DNA of 15,275 bases from JAFGSZ01 sp964492185 (GTDB lineage: Bacteria; Bacteroidota; Bacteroidia; Bacteroidales; UBA10428), in assembly GCA_964492185.1 (NCBI GenBank), contig CAZBJH010000082.1, forward strand, positions 1 through 15,275, given 5' to 3'. Below are positions 6,323-14,103 of this stretch, one piece after another. Under the pieces are notes generated by a model, which did not search any database, was not told the DNA's origin, and was given only the letters and a program-made list of their open reading frames with translations. How positions within the stretch are numbered: the stretch's first letter is position 1; the number at the start of each line of letters is the position of its first letter. Both the position numbers and the translations under genes were made by a program.

Positions 6323-7516
6323 ATGGAGAATCTTTCATCAAGGCTAAAAAGCTTATCACCATCGGCAACCATGGCTATGAACCAAATGAGCAGGGATCTA
6401 GCTGCAAAAGGAATTGATGTTATCAACCTGAGTGTGGGAGAACCTGACTTTTTTACCCCCGATCATATAAAAGATGCTGCCAAAAAAGCAATTGATGATA
6501 ATTTCTCTTTTTATCCTCCTGCACCCGGTTTTCCTGATTTACGGGAAGCCATTTCAGCAAAATTCAAACGCGAAAACAATCTTGATTACACACCGGAACA
6601 GATTGTTGTATCACCCGGAGCAAAGAATTCCCTGGCCAATGTGATCATGGCTGTTGTTGATAAGGATGATGAAGTTATAGTTCCATCACCATACTGGGTA
6701 ACTTATGTTGAACTGGTAAAAGTAGCTGAAGGAAAAAATGTTGTGATCAAGGGTTCAATTGAAAATAATTTCAAAATAACACCCCGGCAAATTGAGAATG
6801 CGATTACACCAAGAACCAAAGCTCTTCTGTTATGTTCACCATCTAATCCAGCAGGTAGCGTGTATTCAGAAAGTGAGATGGAAGGTATTGCACGTGTGAT
6901 TGAAAAACATCCGGGTATTTTCGTTATCACCGATGAAATTTACGAACACATCAATTTTACAGGAAAACATGTTAGTATTGCTCAGTTTGATTCAATAAAA
7001 GATCGTGTTATCGTGATCAATGGTGTTTCAAAGTCATATGCCATGACAGGCTGGCGAATCGGGTATATTGGCGCCCCTTTATGGATAGCAAAGGCTTGTG
7101 CGAAATTCCAGGGACAGTTCCTTACCGGACCCGCGACAATTGCTCAAAAAGCTGCTGTGACAGCATTGAATTCTGATCAGTCCTGTGTTAATGAAATGAA
7201 TGTGGCATTTAAACGACGCCGGGACCTTATCCTTGATCTTTTGAAAGATATTGACGGTTTCAAAACAAGCACACCACAGGGCGCTTTTTATGTATTTCCG
7301 GACATAAGTTCCTATTTCGGCAAATCTTTTAATGGAAAAAATATTGAAAATTCCAACGATTTCTGCATTTACCTGCTTGAAAATGCACATGTAGGTACAG
7401 TGCCCGGAGAGGCATTCGGCGAGCCCAAATGCTTCAGAATATCTTATGCCACGGCGGATGAAAATATCGTGGTAGCAGTGAAACGAATGAAGGAAGCTTT
7501 GAGTAAGCTAAAATAA
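6323..7516 (+). CDS. PLP-dependent class I aminotransferase, aspartate aminotransferase-like
   Basis: This 397-residue fold type I enzyme resembles the Bacillus/Thermus AspB-like aspartate aminotransferases rather than E. coli AspC. Seen are VINLSVGEPDFFTP at 33-46, W125 stacking on the cofactor ring, SPSNPAGSVY at 172-181 with the conserved Asn, DEIYEH at 204-209 with Asp and Tyr contacting PLP, the PLP Schiff-base lysine K237 in NGVSKSYAMTGWRIGY, R245 binding cofactor phosphate, and R372 in FRISYA binding the substrate alpha-carboxylate. It would transfer amino groups between aspartate (or another amino acid) and 2-oxoglutarate; exact amino-acid specificity is not fixed by these motifs. The loop usually read Y-T-x-x-x-G is YPPAPG here. 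The gene is single, with a hairpin terminator right after it and no clear consensus promoter. Confidence 0.93.
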   Translation: MENLSSRLKSLSPSATMAMNQMSRDLAAKGIDVINLSVGEPDFFTPDHIKDAAKKAIDDNFSFYPPAPGFPDLREAISAKFKRENNLDYTPEQIVVSPGAKNSLANVIMAVVDKDDEVIVPSPYWVTYVELVKVAEGKNVVIKGSIENNFKITPRQIENAITPRTKALLLCSPSNPAGSVYSESEMEGIARVIEKHPGIFVITDEIYEHINFTGKHVSIAQFDSIKDRVIVINGVSKSYAMTGWRIGYIGAPLWIAKACAKFQGQFLTGPATIAQKAAVTALNSDQSCVNEMNVAFKRRRDLILDLLKDIDGFKTSTPQGAFYVFPDISSYFGKSFNGKNIENSNDFCIYLLENAHVGTVPGEAFGEPKCFRISYATADENIVVAVKRMKEALSKLK

Positions 7517-7529
7517 ATTTATGAAAATA

Positions 7530-7575
7530 CAATAGAGACAGTATAATGCTGTCTCTATTGTTCTTTTTCTTTTTT
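7530..7575. terminator. Bidirectional terminator overlapping the WD40 gene stop codon
   Basis: A perfect 12-bp stem, caatagagacag (7530-7541) with ctgtctctattg (7549-7560), has a 7-base loop and is followed on the plus strand by a T-rich run (7561-7575). The T-rich run and the right arm are also the 3' end of the minus-strand WD40 gene, whose stop codon is at 7555-7557. On the minus strand the hairpin is followed by gtattttcat, a weaker U tract. It should end the aminotransferase transcript efficiently and the WD40 transcript at least partly. Confidence 0.88.
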
Positions 7576-8688
7576 ATAGCGTTGATAATATTTATCGTAC
7601 AGGTCCTTTAAGTATTGTTGTGCCTGTTCTTCCCTGGCATTGAAATCCTTTCTTGATTCACCTTTATGCCTGGGTTCGAACAATCCCGATTTCTCTTTTT
7701 CCTGCCCGATCTCATCATAATAATAATATTCGGCAAATATCCGGGGCAGGAACTGCCATAAGATGACTGTCTCATCATTGGATGCACTGGCAAAATACTT
7801 TCCGTCAGGACTATATGCAACGCGATTGACAACTCCTTCATGATCCACAAAAGAATAAATATTATTACCGGTATTAACATCCCATAAACGTATAGTATAA
7901 TCGTATGAAGAGCTAAGCAAATAGTTGCCATCCGGGGAAAAATCGAGATCAGTAATACCATTGTTATGACCAACAAAAGTTCGTTTAATTTCACCCTTTT
8001 CAATATCCCATAAACGTATAGTCTGATCCAGTGATCCGCTGGCAACATACTTACCCGAAGGATGAAAGGCCACAGAAAGAATATTATCCGTATGCCGGTC
8101 GAAAACCCCGGCAATTTCACCTGTATTTACATTCCATATCCTTACTGTCCTGTCGAGCGAACCACTTGCTGCATAACAGCCATCCCTGGAAAAAGCCACA
8201 GGCAGGGTACTTTTTTCATGTCCCTCGAGAGTTAACAATTGATCTCCTGTTGCAGCATCCCAAATCCTTATTTTCTTTTCATACGTTCCGGTAATTATCT
8301 TTGATCTATCGCCAGGAAGGTCAAAAGTCCATATATGCGTGGCATTCCCCTTGTAAGCTTTATGAATGTAACCATCTTTATCAATAAGTTTTACATCATT
8401 CCCCGAAGCAACAAATAAATCATTGTTTTTGGCAAATATCAACTCACGAACTGGAAAATAGTTGTCATCAATAATATGAATTTTTTCTCCTGTAACAGGG
8501 TCCCAGATAATGATCACGCGATCTTTGGTTCCGGCAGCGAGCTGACTTCCATCATCATTAAAAGCTACTGACAATACTTCCGATCCGGGCCCGGTAAATC
8601 TGAAGATTACACAATCATCCTCCTGGGGGAAAACATTAAAGGCTAATATCAAAATAACAATGATTAAACTGAATGATTTTTTTATCAT
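7555..8688 (-). CDS. Secreted seven-bladed WD40 beta-propeller protein
   Basis: This 377-residue protein begins with a clear signal peptide (1-21: MIKK, hydrophobic core, ending FNVFPQ), so it is expected in the periplasm or attached to the cell envelope. Seven WD40 blades follow at about 31-63, 74-104, 116-144, 156-186, 200-228, 242-270 and 284-312, each ending near a tryptophan (W62, W143, W185, W227, W269, W311). The second blade is degenerate and lacks it. Seven blades make one closed ring, usually a protein-binding platform. After the propeller comes a tyrosine-rich linker (YYYY at 321-324) and a charged tail (about 330-377) containing FEPRHKGESRKDFNARE, likely helical. Binding partner and role are unknown. 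It lies 111 bp downstream of the DUF3108 gene on the same strand, with an imperfect hairpin between them. Confidence 0.88.
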   Translation of the reverse strand: MIKKSFSLIIVILILAFNVFPQEDDCVIFRFTGPGSEVLSVAFNDDGSQLAAGTKDRVIIIWDPVTGEKIHIIDDNYFPVRELIFAKNNDLFVASGNDVKLIDKDGYIHKAYKGNATHIWTFDLPGDRSKIITGTYEKKIRIWDAATGDQLLTLEGHEKSTLPVAFSRDGCYAASGSLDRTVRIWNVNTGEIAGVFDRHTDNILSVAFHPSGKYVASGSLDQTIRLWDIEKGEIKRTFVGHNNGITDLDFSPDGNYLLSSSYDYTIRLWDVNTGNNIYSFVDHEGVVNRVAYSPDGKYFASASNDETVILWQFLPRIFAEYYYYDEIGQEKEKSGLFEPRHKGESRKDFNAREEQAQQYLKDLYDKYYQRYKKEKEQ

Positions 8689-8726
8689 AACCTACCTGTT
8701 TTTTTTATCTTTAATAAGATTATCAT

Positions 8727-8749
8727 CCTGTCTGCATGTATCAGGCAGG
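8727..8749. other. Imperfect hairpin between the DUF3108 and WD40 genes
   Basis: Arms cctgtctg (8727-8734) and caggcagg (8742-8749) pair with one mismatch (G-U in RNA on one strand) around a 7-base loop. No T-tract follows on either strand, so it is at best a weak terminator for the DUF3108 gene or a leader structure for the WD40 gene. Confidence 0.3.
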
Positions 8750-8799
8750 GCTCTTACGTTTTATACCGGGAGCGGTTGTGACGGGAATAAATGAATATA

Positions 8800-9660
8800 T
8801 CATTCTCCCCCTGTTTCCACAAGCCCGTCAAAAGGATTACGCAAACCCTGATAATCCTTAAGCACCGCTTTAACCGAACCAACCAGTATTTTTGCCTCTA
8901 CCAGTATTGGTATACGGTTTTTATCATCACTCACCCACACGAAAAGATCCTCACCTCCTTCAAAAATAGTACCTTCAACAAGTAAAGCTGAGAATTTTAT
9001 GCACCGGTATTTATCCCCGCTGGCAGTTTCAATATATACTTTCCCCAGATAACGAATATAAAGATTAAATAGTTCATTGTCGATCACTGATCTGACAGGA
9101 ATGGTATCATTTACCTTTAAACCGGAGAAATCAAGATTGCGCGCGTAATAGCATAACGAGAGTACATCAAAAGTACATTTTGAAAGTTCAAGGGTGTCTT
9201 CCACATATGGCTTATTTGAATTTTCCGTGAAGGAATAGATCTTTTCTTTATTATAATCATAAACATACCGGTTGTTAACCTGGTATCCGCCTTCATATGA
9301 ATTGCGATGAAACCTCAACGGGCGCAAGGGTTGCATATCGAGATATGTCCTGAAAGTATCCCTGACTTTGTAAAACCAGTCGTATCCCTTGTATGTGTTG
9401 CCATATGAATACAGACAGTATGCATCACGTTGTCTGTATGTACCCTTTTTAACACCAAAAGATACCTCTCCGGCATTAAGCCAGATAAACTTCCAGTTAT
9501 AAACCACATTATAATTAAGCAATTCACCGGCAGAAAAGGCAAAATTCCTTTCAAAACACTGACCAGTAACTTTTCCAGGCATAACATATAATAAGCCTGT
9601 CAACAAAAAGCATATTGTGAGCCGCCTTCTCTTAGTCTGCCGGGACGAATAAAATCTCAT
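8800..9660 (-). CDS. DUF3108 family exported protein
   Basis: This 286-residue protein has a basic N-terminus (KRRR at 10-13) and a hydrophobic stretch (about 14-29) ending near VTGQ, an export signal. The mature domain opens with FSAGELLNYNVVYNWKFIWLNAGEVSFGV (42-70), the 'F-GE-L-Y-V-Y----AGE' beginning I associate with DUF3108, a family of predicted periplasmic beta-rich proteins of unknown function, common in Bacteroidota and Proteobacteria. Other recognisable parts are YDWFYKVRDTFRTYLD (about 93-108), FDVLSLCYYAR (about 164-174) and the C-terminal LFVWVSDDKNRIPILVEAKILVGSVKAVL, also typical of the family. It follows the macro-domain gene by 105 bp. That gap is long enough for its own promoter, but none with both consensus elements was found. 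Confidence 0.87.
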   Translation of the reverse strand: MRFYSSRQTKRRRLTICFLLTGLLYVMPGKVTGQCFERNFAFSAGELLNYNVVYNWKFIWLNAGEVSFGVKKGTYRQRDAYCLYSYGNTYKGYDWFYKVRDTFRTYLDMQPLRPLRFHRNSYEGGYQVNNRYVYDYNKEKIYSFTENSNKPYVEDTLELSKCTFDVLSLCYYARNLDFSGLKVNDTIPVRSVIDNELFNLYIRYLGKVYIETASGDKYRCIKFSALLVEGTIFEGGEDLFVWVSDDKNRIPILVEAKILVGSVKAVLKDYQGLRNPFDGLVETGGE

Positions 9661-9765
9661 AGATCAATTGTATAAAGCTTTTCTCAGGATGTAAATTGAA
9701 AAACCGTGATCCCTTATCTTTCAACGAAAAGAACCCTCATCATGTTTCAAAACAAAAAGTAATGA

Positions 9766-10272
9766 CTACTGTCCCAGCAGATTCTTATAGATCTCGTAGT
9801 TCTCATCGTCAAAGACAGAAAAAATTATCTTTTCAAGTGAAGAACCGGGTGTATGATGACCGCGCGTTACCCGGATTGCTGTCTCAGCTGCCAGTGACTT
9901 GGGAAAACGATACACACCGGTACTTATATTAGGAAAAGCAATGGACCGGAGTTTCCTTTCTTCAGCCAGTGCCAGACTCTTCTTATAGCATGAAGCCAGT
10001 AATTCCTCTTCGCCGGCATCCCCTCCGTGCCATACTGGTCCTACTGCATGTATAACATAATCTGCAGGCAGATCATATCCCCCGGTGATCTTTGCATCAC
10101 CTGTCGGACAACCGCCAAGAGTTTTGCATTCCTCCAATAATAATGGTCCTGCAGCCTTGTGGATTGCCCCGTCCACACCGCCCCCTCCGAGCAGGGATTG
10201 GTTAGCCGCGTTAACAATAACATCAACTTTCAGTCTGGTAATGTCTCCCTTGGATAATTCGATTTCAGCCAT
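9766..10272 (-). CDS. Macro-domain ADP-ribose hydrolase / O-acetyl-ADP-ribose deacetylase
   Basis: The 168-residue protein is a single macro domain of the MacroD/YmdB type. Such enzymes bind ADP-ribose, and members hydrolyse O-acetyl-ADP-ribose and remove mono-ADP-ribose from acidic residues. Seen are GDIT at 9-12 with the adenine-binding Asp (D10), NAAN at 21-24, the GGGGVDGAIH loop at 29-38, CPTGDAKITGGYDLPADYVIHAVGPVW at 55-81, and the phosphate-binding loop ISTGVYRFP at 116-124. All key features look intact. The start is the ATG at 10272; a TTG directly before it is less likely. The ATG lies 3 nt after the pheT TGA, so the gene should be translationally coupled to pheT and share its promoter. 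No ADP-ribosyltransferase partner, toxin or sirtuin is encoded nearby. Confidence 0.93.
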   Translation of the reverse strand: MAEIELSKGDITRLKVDVIVNAANQSLLGGGGVDGAIHKAAGPLLLEECKTLGGCPTGDAKITGGYDLPADYVIHAVGPVWHGGDAGEEELLASCYKKSLALAEERKLRSIAFPNISTGVYRFPKSLAAETAIRVTRGHHTPGSSLEKIIFSVFDDENYEIYKNLLGQ

Positions 10273-10275
10273 CAA

Positions 10276-12732
10276 TCAACGTATTTCAGCCTTTAATTTT
10301 GTGGTGTAAACACTCATCAGTTTTTTCATTATCCGGTCAATATCTTTATCGGAAAGCGTCTTACTCTCATCCTGAAGAATAAAACTAATTGCATAAGACT
10401 TTTTCCCTTCAGGTATCTTATCCCCCTGGTATACATCAAACAGATTAATTCTTTTTAACAGCTTTTTTTCTGTTTCAAAAGCCAGCTTTTTTATTTCATC
10501 ATATTTCACTTCCCTGTCGAGCAACAAAGCCAGGTCTCTTTTAACTTCCGGGTACCTGGGCAGTTCCCTGAAAAGGATTTCATGGTCTTTTAAACCTTTA
10601 ATCAAAGTATCCCAGTATATATCTGCATAAAAGACATCATTGTCAATTTCAAACGACTTTAATATGGAAGGATGCACGAAACCTGCTTCGATCATAATTT
10701 CTGACTTGTAATAATAAACAAGTCCCCGGCTGAATATATCTTCCTTTCCCCGGAGTATACCAGTTGTTATTTGCCCTGATAGAAATCCCAAACGTGTAAG
10801 GATATTTTCAATATAAGCTTTCATTTGAAAAAAACCGGAAGACTCTGCCGATGTGGTCCAGTTAACTTCCTGCCTGCGCCCTGTTAGAAATAAAGCAAGA
10901 TGATGATCTTCCTTATAATTATTAACCGGATCATCTGACTGCTTTTTCGGATCAGCAAAATAACAATTGCCGAATTCATATAACCGAAGATCGGGGTTTT
11001 TCCGGTTGGTATTATAAACAATAGCTTCAAGTCCGCCAAACAATAATGTTTGCCGCATAACACCCAGATCATTGCTTATCGGATTAAGAATACCGACAAG
11101 CTTATCACTGTCAAAACTTTTTAAATCTGTATAATAGTCACGCCGGGTAAGTGAGTTGGACATAATCTCGTAAAAACCATTGTTACTCAGATAATCAGAT
11201 ACCGTATTGGTGATACTCTCTTTATCAGGCATTTTTGTATAAGCTACGGAAGCATTCAATTTACCCGGAACCGGCACACTATTATAACCGTATATCCGCA
11301 ATATCTCTTCAATAACATCTGCTTCACGGGTAACATCAACACGGTAGGCAGGCACTATAAGATCAAGAAAATGCTTTTCTTCCCGTACTATTTGAATATC
11401 AAGTGACTCCAATATACATTTTATCATTTGCCTTTCAATCTGAATCCCGACCAGATTATCTACATTTTCTAAATTGATCCTTACTTCATGGTTGTTGACA
11501 GGACGGGGATATTCATCAACAATTTCAGAGGCAATTGTGCCTCCGGCCAGTTCTTTGATAAGTAATGCCGCCCGTTTCAGTGCTGTCAGTATCATGGCGG
11601 GATCAACGCCGCGCTCAAAGCGAAATGATGAATCTGTACTAATACCATGCCTTTTTGCAGTTTTACGTATTGAAACGGGATTGAAATACGCACTCTCCAA
11701 AAAAACATTTTGTGTTTCTTCAGTAATCCCTGAGTCCAACCCGCCAAATACACCAGCCATGGCTACCGGCCTGCTTTCATCACAGATCATAAGATCATCC
11801 TGTGAAAGAATGTGTTCTGCACCATCCAGTGTAACAAACCTGGTTCCTTCAGGAAGATTTTTAACAATGATCTTCCTGCCACTTAACTTATCACCATCAA
11901 AGGCATGCAGAGGCTGTCCAAGCTCGAAAAGTACAAAATTGGTGATATCAACCACATTATTGATAGGGGTCAGTCCTATTGACCGCAAACGTTTCTGCAA
12001 CCATCCGGGTGAAGGTTTTATGGTAATCCCTGTAACTGACACACCGGCATACCTGTTGCATGATCCCGGATTTTGAACTGATACTTTCACAGGATAATCG
12101 TTTTTTTCAATCCTGAAACTGCTGACATCGGGAATTACGGGTTTTATTTTTTTATTCATGCTTAAAAACGCAGCCAGATCACGGGCTACACCATAATGCG
12201 ATGCCCCGTCGATACGATTAGGTGTAAGATCGATCTCAAATACAGTATCATTCTCAATATCAAAATAACTACTTACCGGGCTGCCAGGTATCACTTTTTC
12301 ATCAAGCACTATAATACCATCATGCCTGTCACTAAGCCCGATCTCATCCTCCGCGCAGATCATGCCTTCAGAAAGTTCACCCCTGATCTTTGTTTTCTTT
12401 ATTGTGAATTTCTGATCACCGGAATACAGATCAGTACCCACAGGTGCCACAACTACTTTTTGATTTTTTGCCACATTGGGAGCACCACACACAATACTCA
12501 GGGGCTTATCCCTCCCGATATCGACAGTGGTTAATGAAAGCCTGTCCGCATTGGGATGTTTGGTACAGGTCAGTACTTTACCAGCTACCAGGCCTTTAAG
12601 CCCTCCCTTCACCGGTTCATATTCATAAACACCCGCGATCTCAAGCCCGGTATTTGTCAATATTTCAGATACTTCCCGCGATGGAATATCAATATCAATA
12701 TACTGTTTTAGCCAGTTATATGCGACTTTCAT
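10276..12732 (-). CDS. pheT: Phenylalanyl-tRNA synthetase beta subunit
   Basis: The 818-residue protein is the full-length beta chain of the cytoplasmic alpha2-beta2 enzyme that charges tRNA-Phe. Domains in order are an N-terminal segment MKVAYNWLKQYID, an OB-fold tRNA-binding domain (about 40-150, with HPNADRLS at 59-66 and RGELSEGM at 117-124), the B3/B4 editing domain (about 214-390, with INNVVDITNFVLFELGQPLHAFD at 257-279), the B5 DNA-binding-like domain (about 410-485), a catalytic-like core (about 490-700), and a C-terminal ferredoxin-fold anticodon-binding domain (about 725-818, opening RELPRYPEVKRDLALL). The gene for the catalytic alpha subunit, pheS, is not in the window. A good promoter lies about 40 bp upstream, and the macro-domain gene follows after 3 nt. 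Confidence 0.98.
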   Translation of the reverse strand: MKVAYNWLKQYIDIDIPSREVSEILTNTGLEIAGVYEYEPVKGGLKGLVAGKVLTCTKHPNADRLSLTTVDIGRDKPLSIVCGAPNVAKNQKVVVAPVGTDLYSGDQKFTIKKTKIRGELSEGMICAEDEIGLSDRHDGIIVLDEKVIPGSPVSSYFDIENDTVFEIDLTPNRIDGASHYGVARDLAAFLSMNKKIKPVIPDVSSFRIEKNDYPVKVSVQNPGSCNRYAGVSVTGITIKPSPGWLQKRLRSIGLTPINNVVDITNFVLFELGQPLHAFDGDKLSGRKIIVKNLPEGTRFVTLDGAEHILSQDDLMICDESRPVAMAGVFGGLDSGITEETQNVFLESAYFNPVSIRKTAKRHGISTDSSFRFERGVDPAMILTALKRAALLIKELAGGTIASEIVDEYPRPVNNHEVRINLENVDNLVGIQIERQMIKCILESLDIQIVREEKHFLDLIVPAYRVDVTREADVIEEILRIYGYNSVPVPGKLNASVAYTKMPDKESITNTVSDYLSNNGFYEIMSNSLTRRDYYTDLKSFDSDKLVGILNPISNDLGVMRQTLLFGGLEAIVYNTNRKNPDLRLYEFGNCYFADPKKQSDDPVNNYKEDHHLALFLTGRRQEVNWTTSAESSGFFQMKAYIENILTRLGFLSGQITTGILRGKEDIFSRGLVYYYKSEIMIEAGFVHPSILKSFEIDNDVFYADIYWDTLIKGLKDHEILFRELPRYPEVKRDLALLLDREVKYDEIKKLAFETEKKLLKRINLFDVYQGDKIPEGKKSYAISFILQDESKTLSDKDIDRIMKKLMSVYTTKLKAEIR

Positions 12733-12769
12733 GTAATAAAGTATTTTTTAATAAGAAATCCGGAAGTGA

Positions 12770-12800
12770 CAAAAATAATCAAAAAATGACACAGGGCAGA
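12770..12800 (-). promoter_or_regulatory. Promoter of pheT
   Basis: On the minus strand TCTG (12797-12800) is followed by 19 bases and TATTTTTG (12770-12777). The -7 element matches TAnnTTTG and the -33 element matches TTTG at three of four bases, with exact spacing. The implied leader is about 30 nt, which is too short for a T-box or an attenuator. Confidence 0.6.
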
Positions 12801-12851
12801 AATAAACCTGAGTTAATGTTTTAACCTGTATTATTTCAATCTATCAGGTTT

Positions 12852-12867
12852 AGAGCAGATACAAAGT
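12852..12867 (+). repeat. Upstream copy of a 16-bp direct repeat
   Basis: The word agagcagatacaaagt is repeated exactly at 12984-12999, 132 bp away. This copy lies between the pheT and surE promoters, upstream of the surE -33 element by about 70 bp. It could be a regulatory site or the remnant of a partial duplication of the surE leader. Confidence 0.7.
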
Positions 12868-12939
12868 ATTGAAAGCTGAAATTACAGTGAAATATTGCGA
12901 AACTGTCAGGAAAAAGCAGATGCCCGTATATTGGCACCC

Positions 12940-12970
12940 TTTGTATTCCATCCATTTATCCATATCTTTG
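12940..12970 (+). promoter_or_regulatory. Consensus promoter of the surE-lpxB operon
   Basis: TTTG at 12940-12943, 19 bases, and TATCTTTG at 12963-12970 match the Bacteroidota promoter fully. Transcription would start near 12976, leaving a leader of only about 20 nt before the surE start, most of which is the second 16-bp repeat copy. Confidence 0.75.
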
Positions 12971-12983
12971 TAGCTTCAAAAAA

Positions 12984-12999
12984 AGAGCAGATACAAAGT
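12984..12999 (+). repeat. Second copy of the 16-bp direct repeat, running into the surE start codon
   Basis: This copy of agagcagatacaaagt fills the short surE leader. Its last two bases are the first two bases of the GTG start codon (12998-13000). It occupies the ribosome-landing region, so a protein or RNA binding it would affect translation initiation. Confidence 0.7.
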
Positions 13000-13768
13000 G
13001 GAAAAAGAGAGACTGATATTAGTAACAAATGATGATGGTATTGAGGCAAAAGGGTTAAAATCACTTATCCGTGTAGCAAAAATGTTCGGCAGGGTTATCG
13101 TTGCAGCCCCGGCAGAACCCCAATCAGGAATGTCGCACGCCATTACAGTTAAGATACCTTTGAGGGCATTAAAAATGGAAGAAAACCACTCGGTGGACGT
13201 ATACAGTTGCCAGGGGACACCTGTTGACTGTGTTAAGCTTGCACTGAACCAGTTCACGGATAAAAAACCCGATCTCCTGTTATCAGGCATCAATCACGGC
13301 GCCAATTCGTCCACCAGTGTGATTTATTCGGGAACTATGGCTGCAGCGCTTGAAGGACTGATCAACGGGATTCCGTCAATCGGTATATCACTATTAAATA
13401 TTGATCCGGAAGCTGATTTTTCAGCAGCCGAAGAAATGGCAAAAAGAGTCATTGAAAAAGTACTCAACGAAGGCATTCCGGAAAATATATGCCTGAATGT
13501 GAATATTCCTGATGTATCATTGGATAAGATCAAAGGTATTAAGCTGTGCAGGCAAAACAAAGGATTCTGGAAGGAAGAGTTTGATAAGCGCACCGACCCG
13601 GGCGGAAAGAATTATTACTGGCTCACAGGGGAATTCTTTAACAGTGAACCCGGAATTGAAGGAACTGACGAATGGGCACTGAAAAACAACTATGTTTCGA
13701 TTGTGCCGACAAAGATCGACCTCACTTGTTACAATTCACTTGATACATTAAAAGACTGGAAGATATAA
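12998..13768 (+). CDS. surE: 5'/3'-nucleotidase SurE
   Basis: The 256-residue protein is SurE, a metal-dependent phosphatase acting on nucleoside 5'- and 3'-monophosphates. Motifs are ILVTNDDGI at 7-15 with metal ligands D12 and D13, PQSGMSHAIT at 41-50 with the metal-binding Ser43, GTPVDC at 73-78, and SGINHGAN at 96-103 with metal ligand Asn99, followed by YSGTMAAALEG. The C-terminus (TDEWALKNNYVSIVPTKIDLT) is typical. The start is GTG at 12998, since SurE proteins begin just before this LILVTNDDG strand and no upstream in-frame ATG is apparent. It heads an operon: the next gene begins 9 nt after its stop. A consensus promoter lies 28 bp upstream, and a 16-bp repeat overlaps the start codon. 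Confidence 0.96.
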   Translation: MEKERLILVTNDDGIEAKGLKSLIRVAKMFGRVIVAAPAEPQSGMSHAITVKIPLRALKMEENHSVDVYSCQGTPVDCVKLALNQFTDKKPDLLLSGINHGANSSTSVIYSGTMAAALEGLINGIPSIGISLLNIDPEADFSAAEEMAKRVIEKVLNEGIPENICLNVNIPDVSLDKIKGIKLCRQNKGFWKEEFDKRTDPGGKNYYWLTGEFFNSEPGIEGTDEWALKNNYVSIVPTKIDLTCYNSLDTLKDWKI

Positions 13769-13777
13769 GCTATTGAT

Positions 13778-14074
13778 ATGATGAAGAAACCGGATACCCT
13801 GGGAACGGGATTATTGTCAGGCAGCCTGTTACCCCTGATAACATTTATCATTATCTACATGGTAAAATTCAGGTTTTTCAGTATAACCGAGTTTATAAAG
13901 ATTTTAGCATCATCGGCAGTACTTCCAAAGCTTCTCAGTCTGTGCGTGATCCCTAACCTTGCACTTTTCTTTCTGTTCATTTGGACCAACCGGAACTCTT
14001 CGGCCCGGGGAATTTTATTTGCCACTATCGGACTGGCTTTTATAATTTTATTATTAAAATTGCTGCTTGCCTGA
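13778..14074 (+). CDS. Small three-helix membrane protein of unknown function
   Basis: The 98-residue protein has three predicted membrane segments, at about 13-29 (LSGSLLPLITFIIIYMV), 52-69 (LLSLCVIPNLALFFLFIW) and 79-97 (ILFATIGLAFIILLLKLLL). The first is preceded by charged residues MMKKPD, and the short loop after the second (TNRNSSARG) is basic. I recognise no named domain. It lies 9 nt after surE and 29 nt before lpxB on the same strand, so it is almost certainly co-transcribed with both. I recall similar small membrane proteins between surE and lpxB in other Bacteroidota, which suggests a conserved trio. A link to lipid A synthesis at the inner membrane is inferred from this context alone. 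A second ATG follows immediately, so the start could be 3 nt later. Confidence 0.8.
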   Translation: MMKKPDTLGTGLLSGSLLPLITFIIIYMVKFRFFSITEFIKILASSAVLPKLLSLCVIPNLALFFLFIWTNRNSSARGILFATIGLAFIILLLKLLLA

Positions 14075-14103
14075 TCAGGGGAATTTGCAAAATTCAAAAT
14101 TAC

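Noticed and set aside
9766..10272. Macro-domain gene as part of a DarTG-like toxin-antitoxin or other ADP-ribosylation defence system
   Set aside because: No toxin or ADP-ribosyltransferase lies beside it. The neighbours are pheT and a DUF3108 protein, and the macro domain is of the stand-alone MacroD/YmdB type.
12733..12800. T-box or attenuator leader upstream of pheT
   Set aside because: The predicted leader is about 30 nt, with no hairpins and no Phe-codon leader peptide.
12866..12973. An open frame of about 34 codons following the first 16-bp repeat copy, in the same register as surE after the second copy
   Set aside because: It has only a TTG as a possible start, its end is inside the consensus surE promoter, and the peptide resembles nothing. 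It is more simply intergenic DNA.
13981..14103. A longer LpxB starting at TTG 13981
   Set aside because: The extension overlaps the upstream membrane protein gene by about 94 bp and adds residues that LpxB lacks. ATG 14104 gives the family N-terminus.
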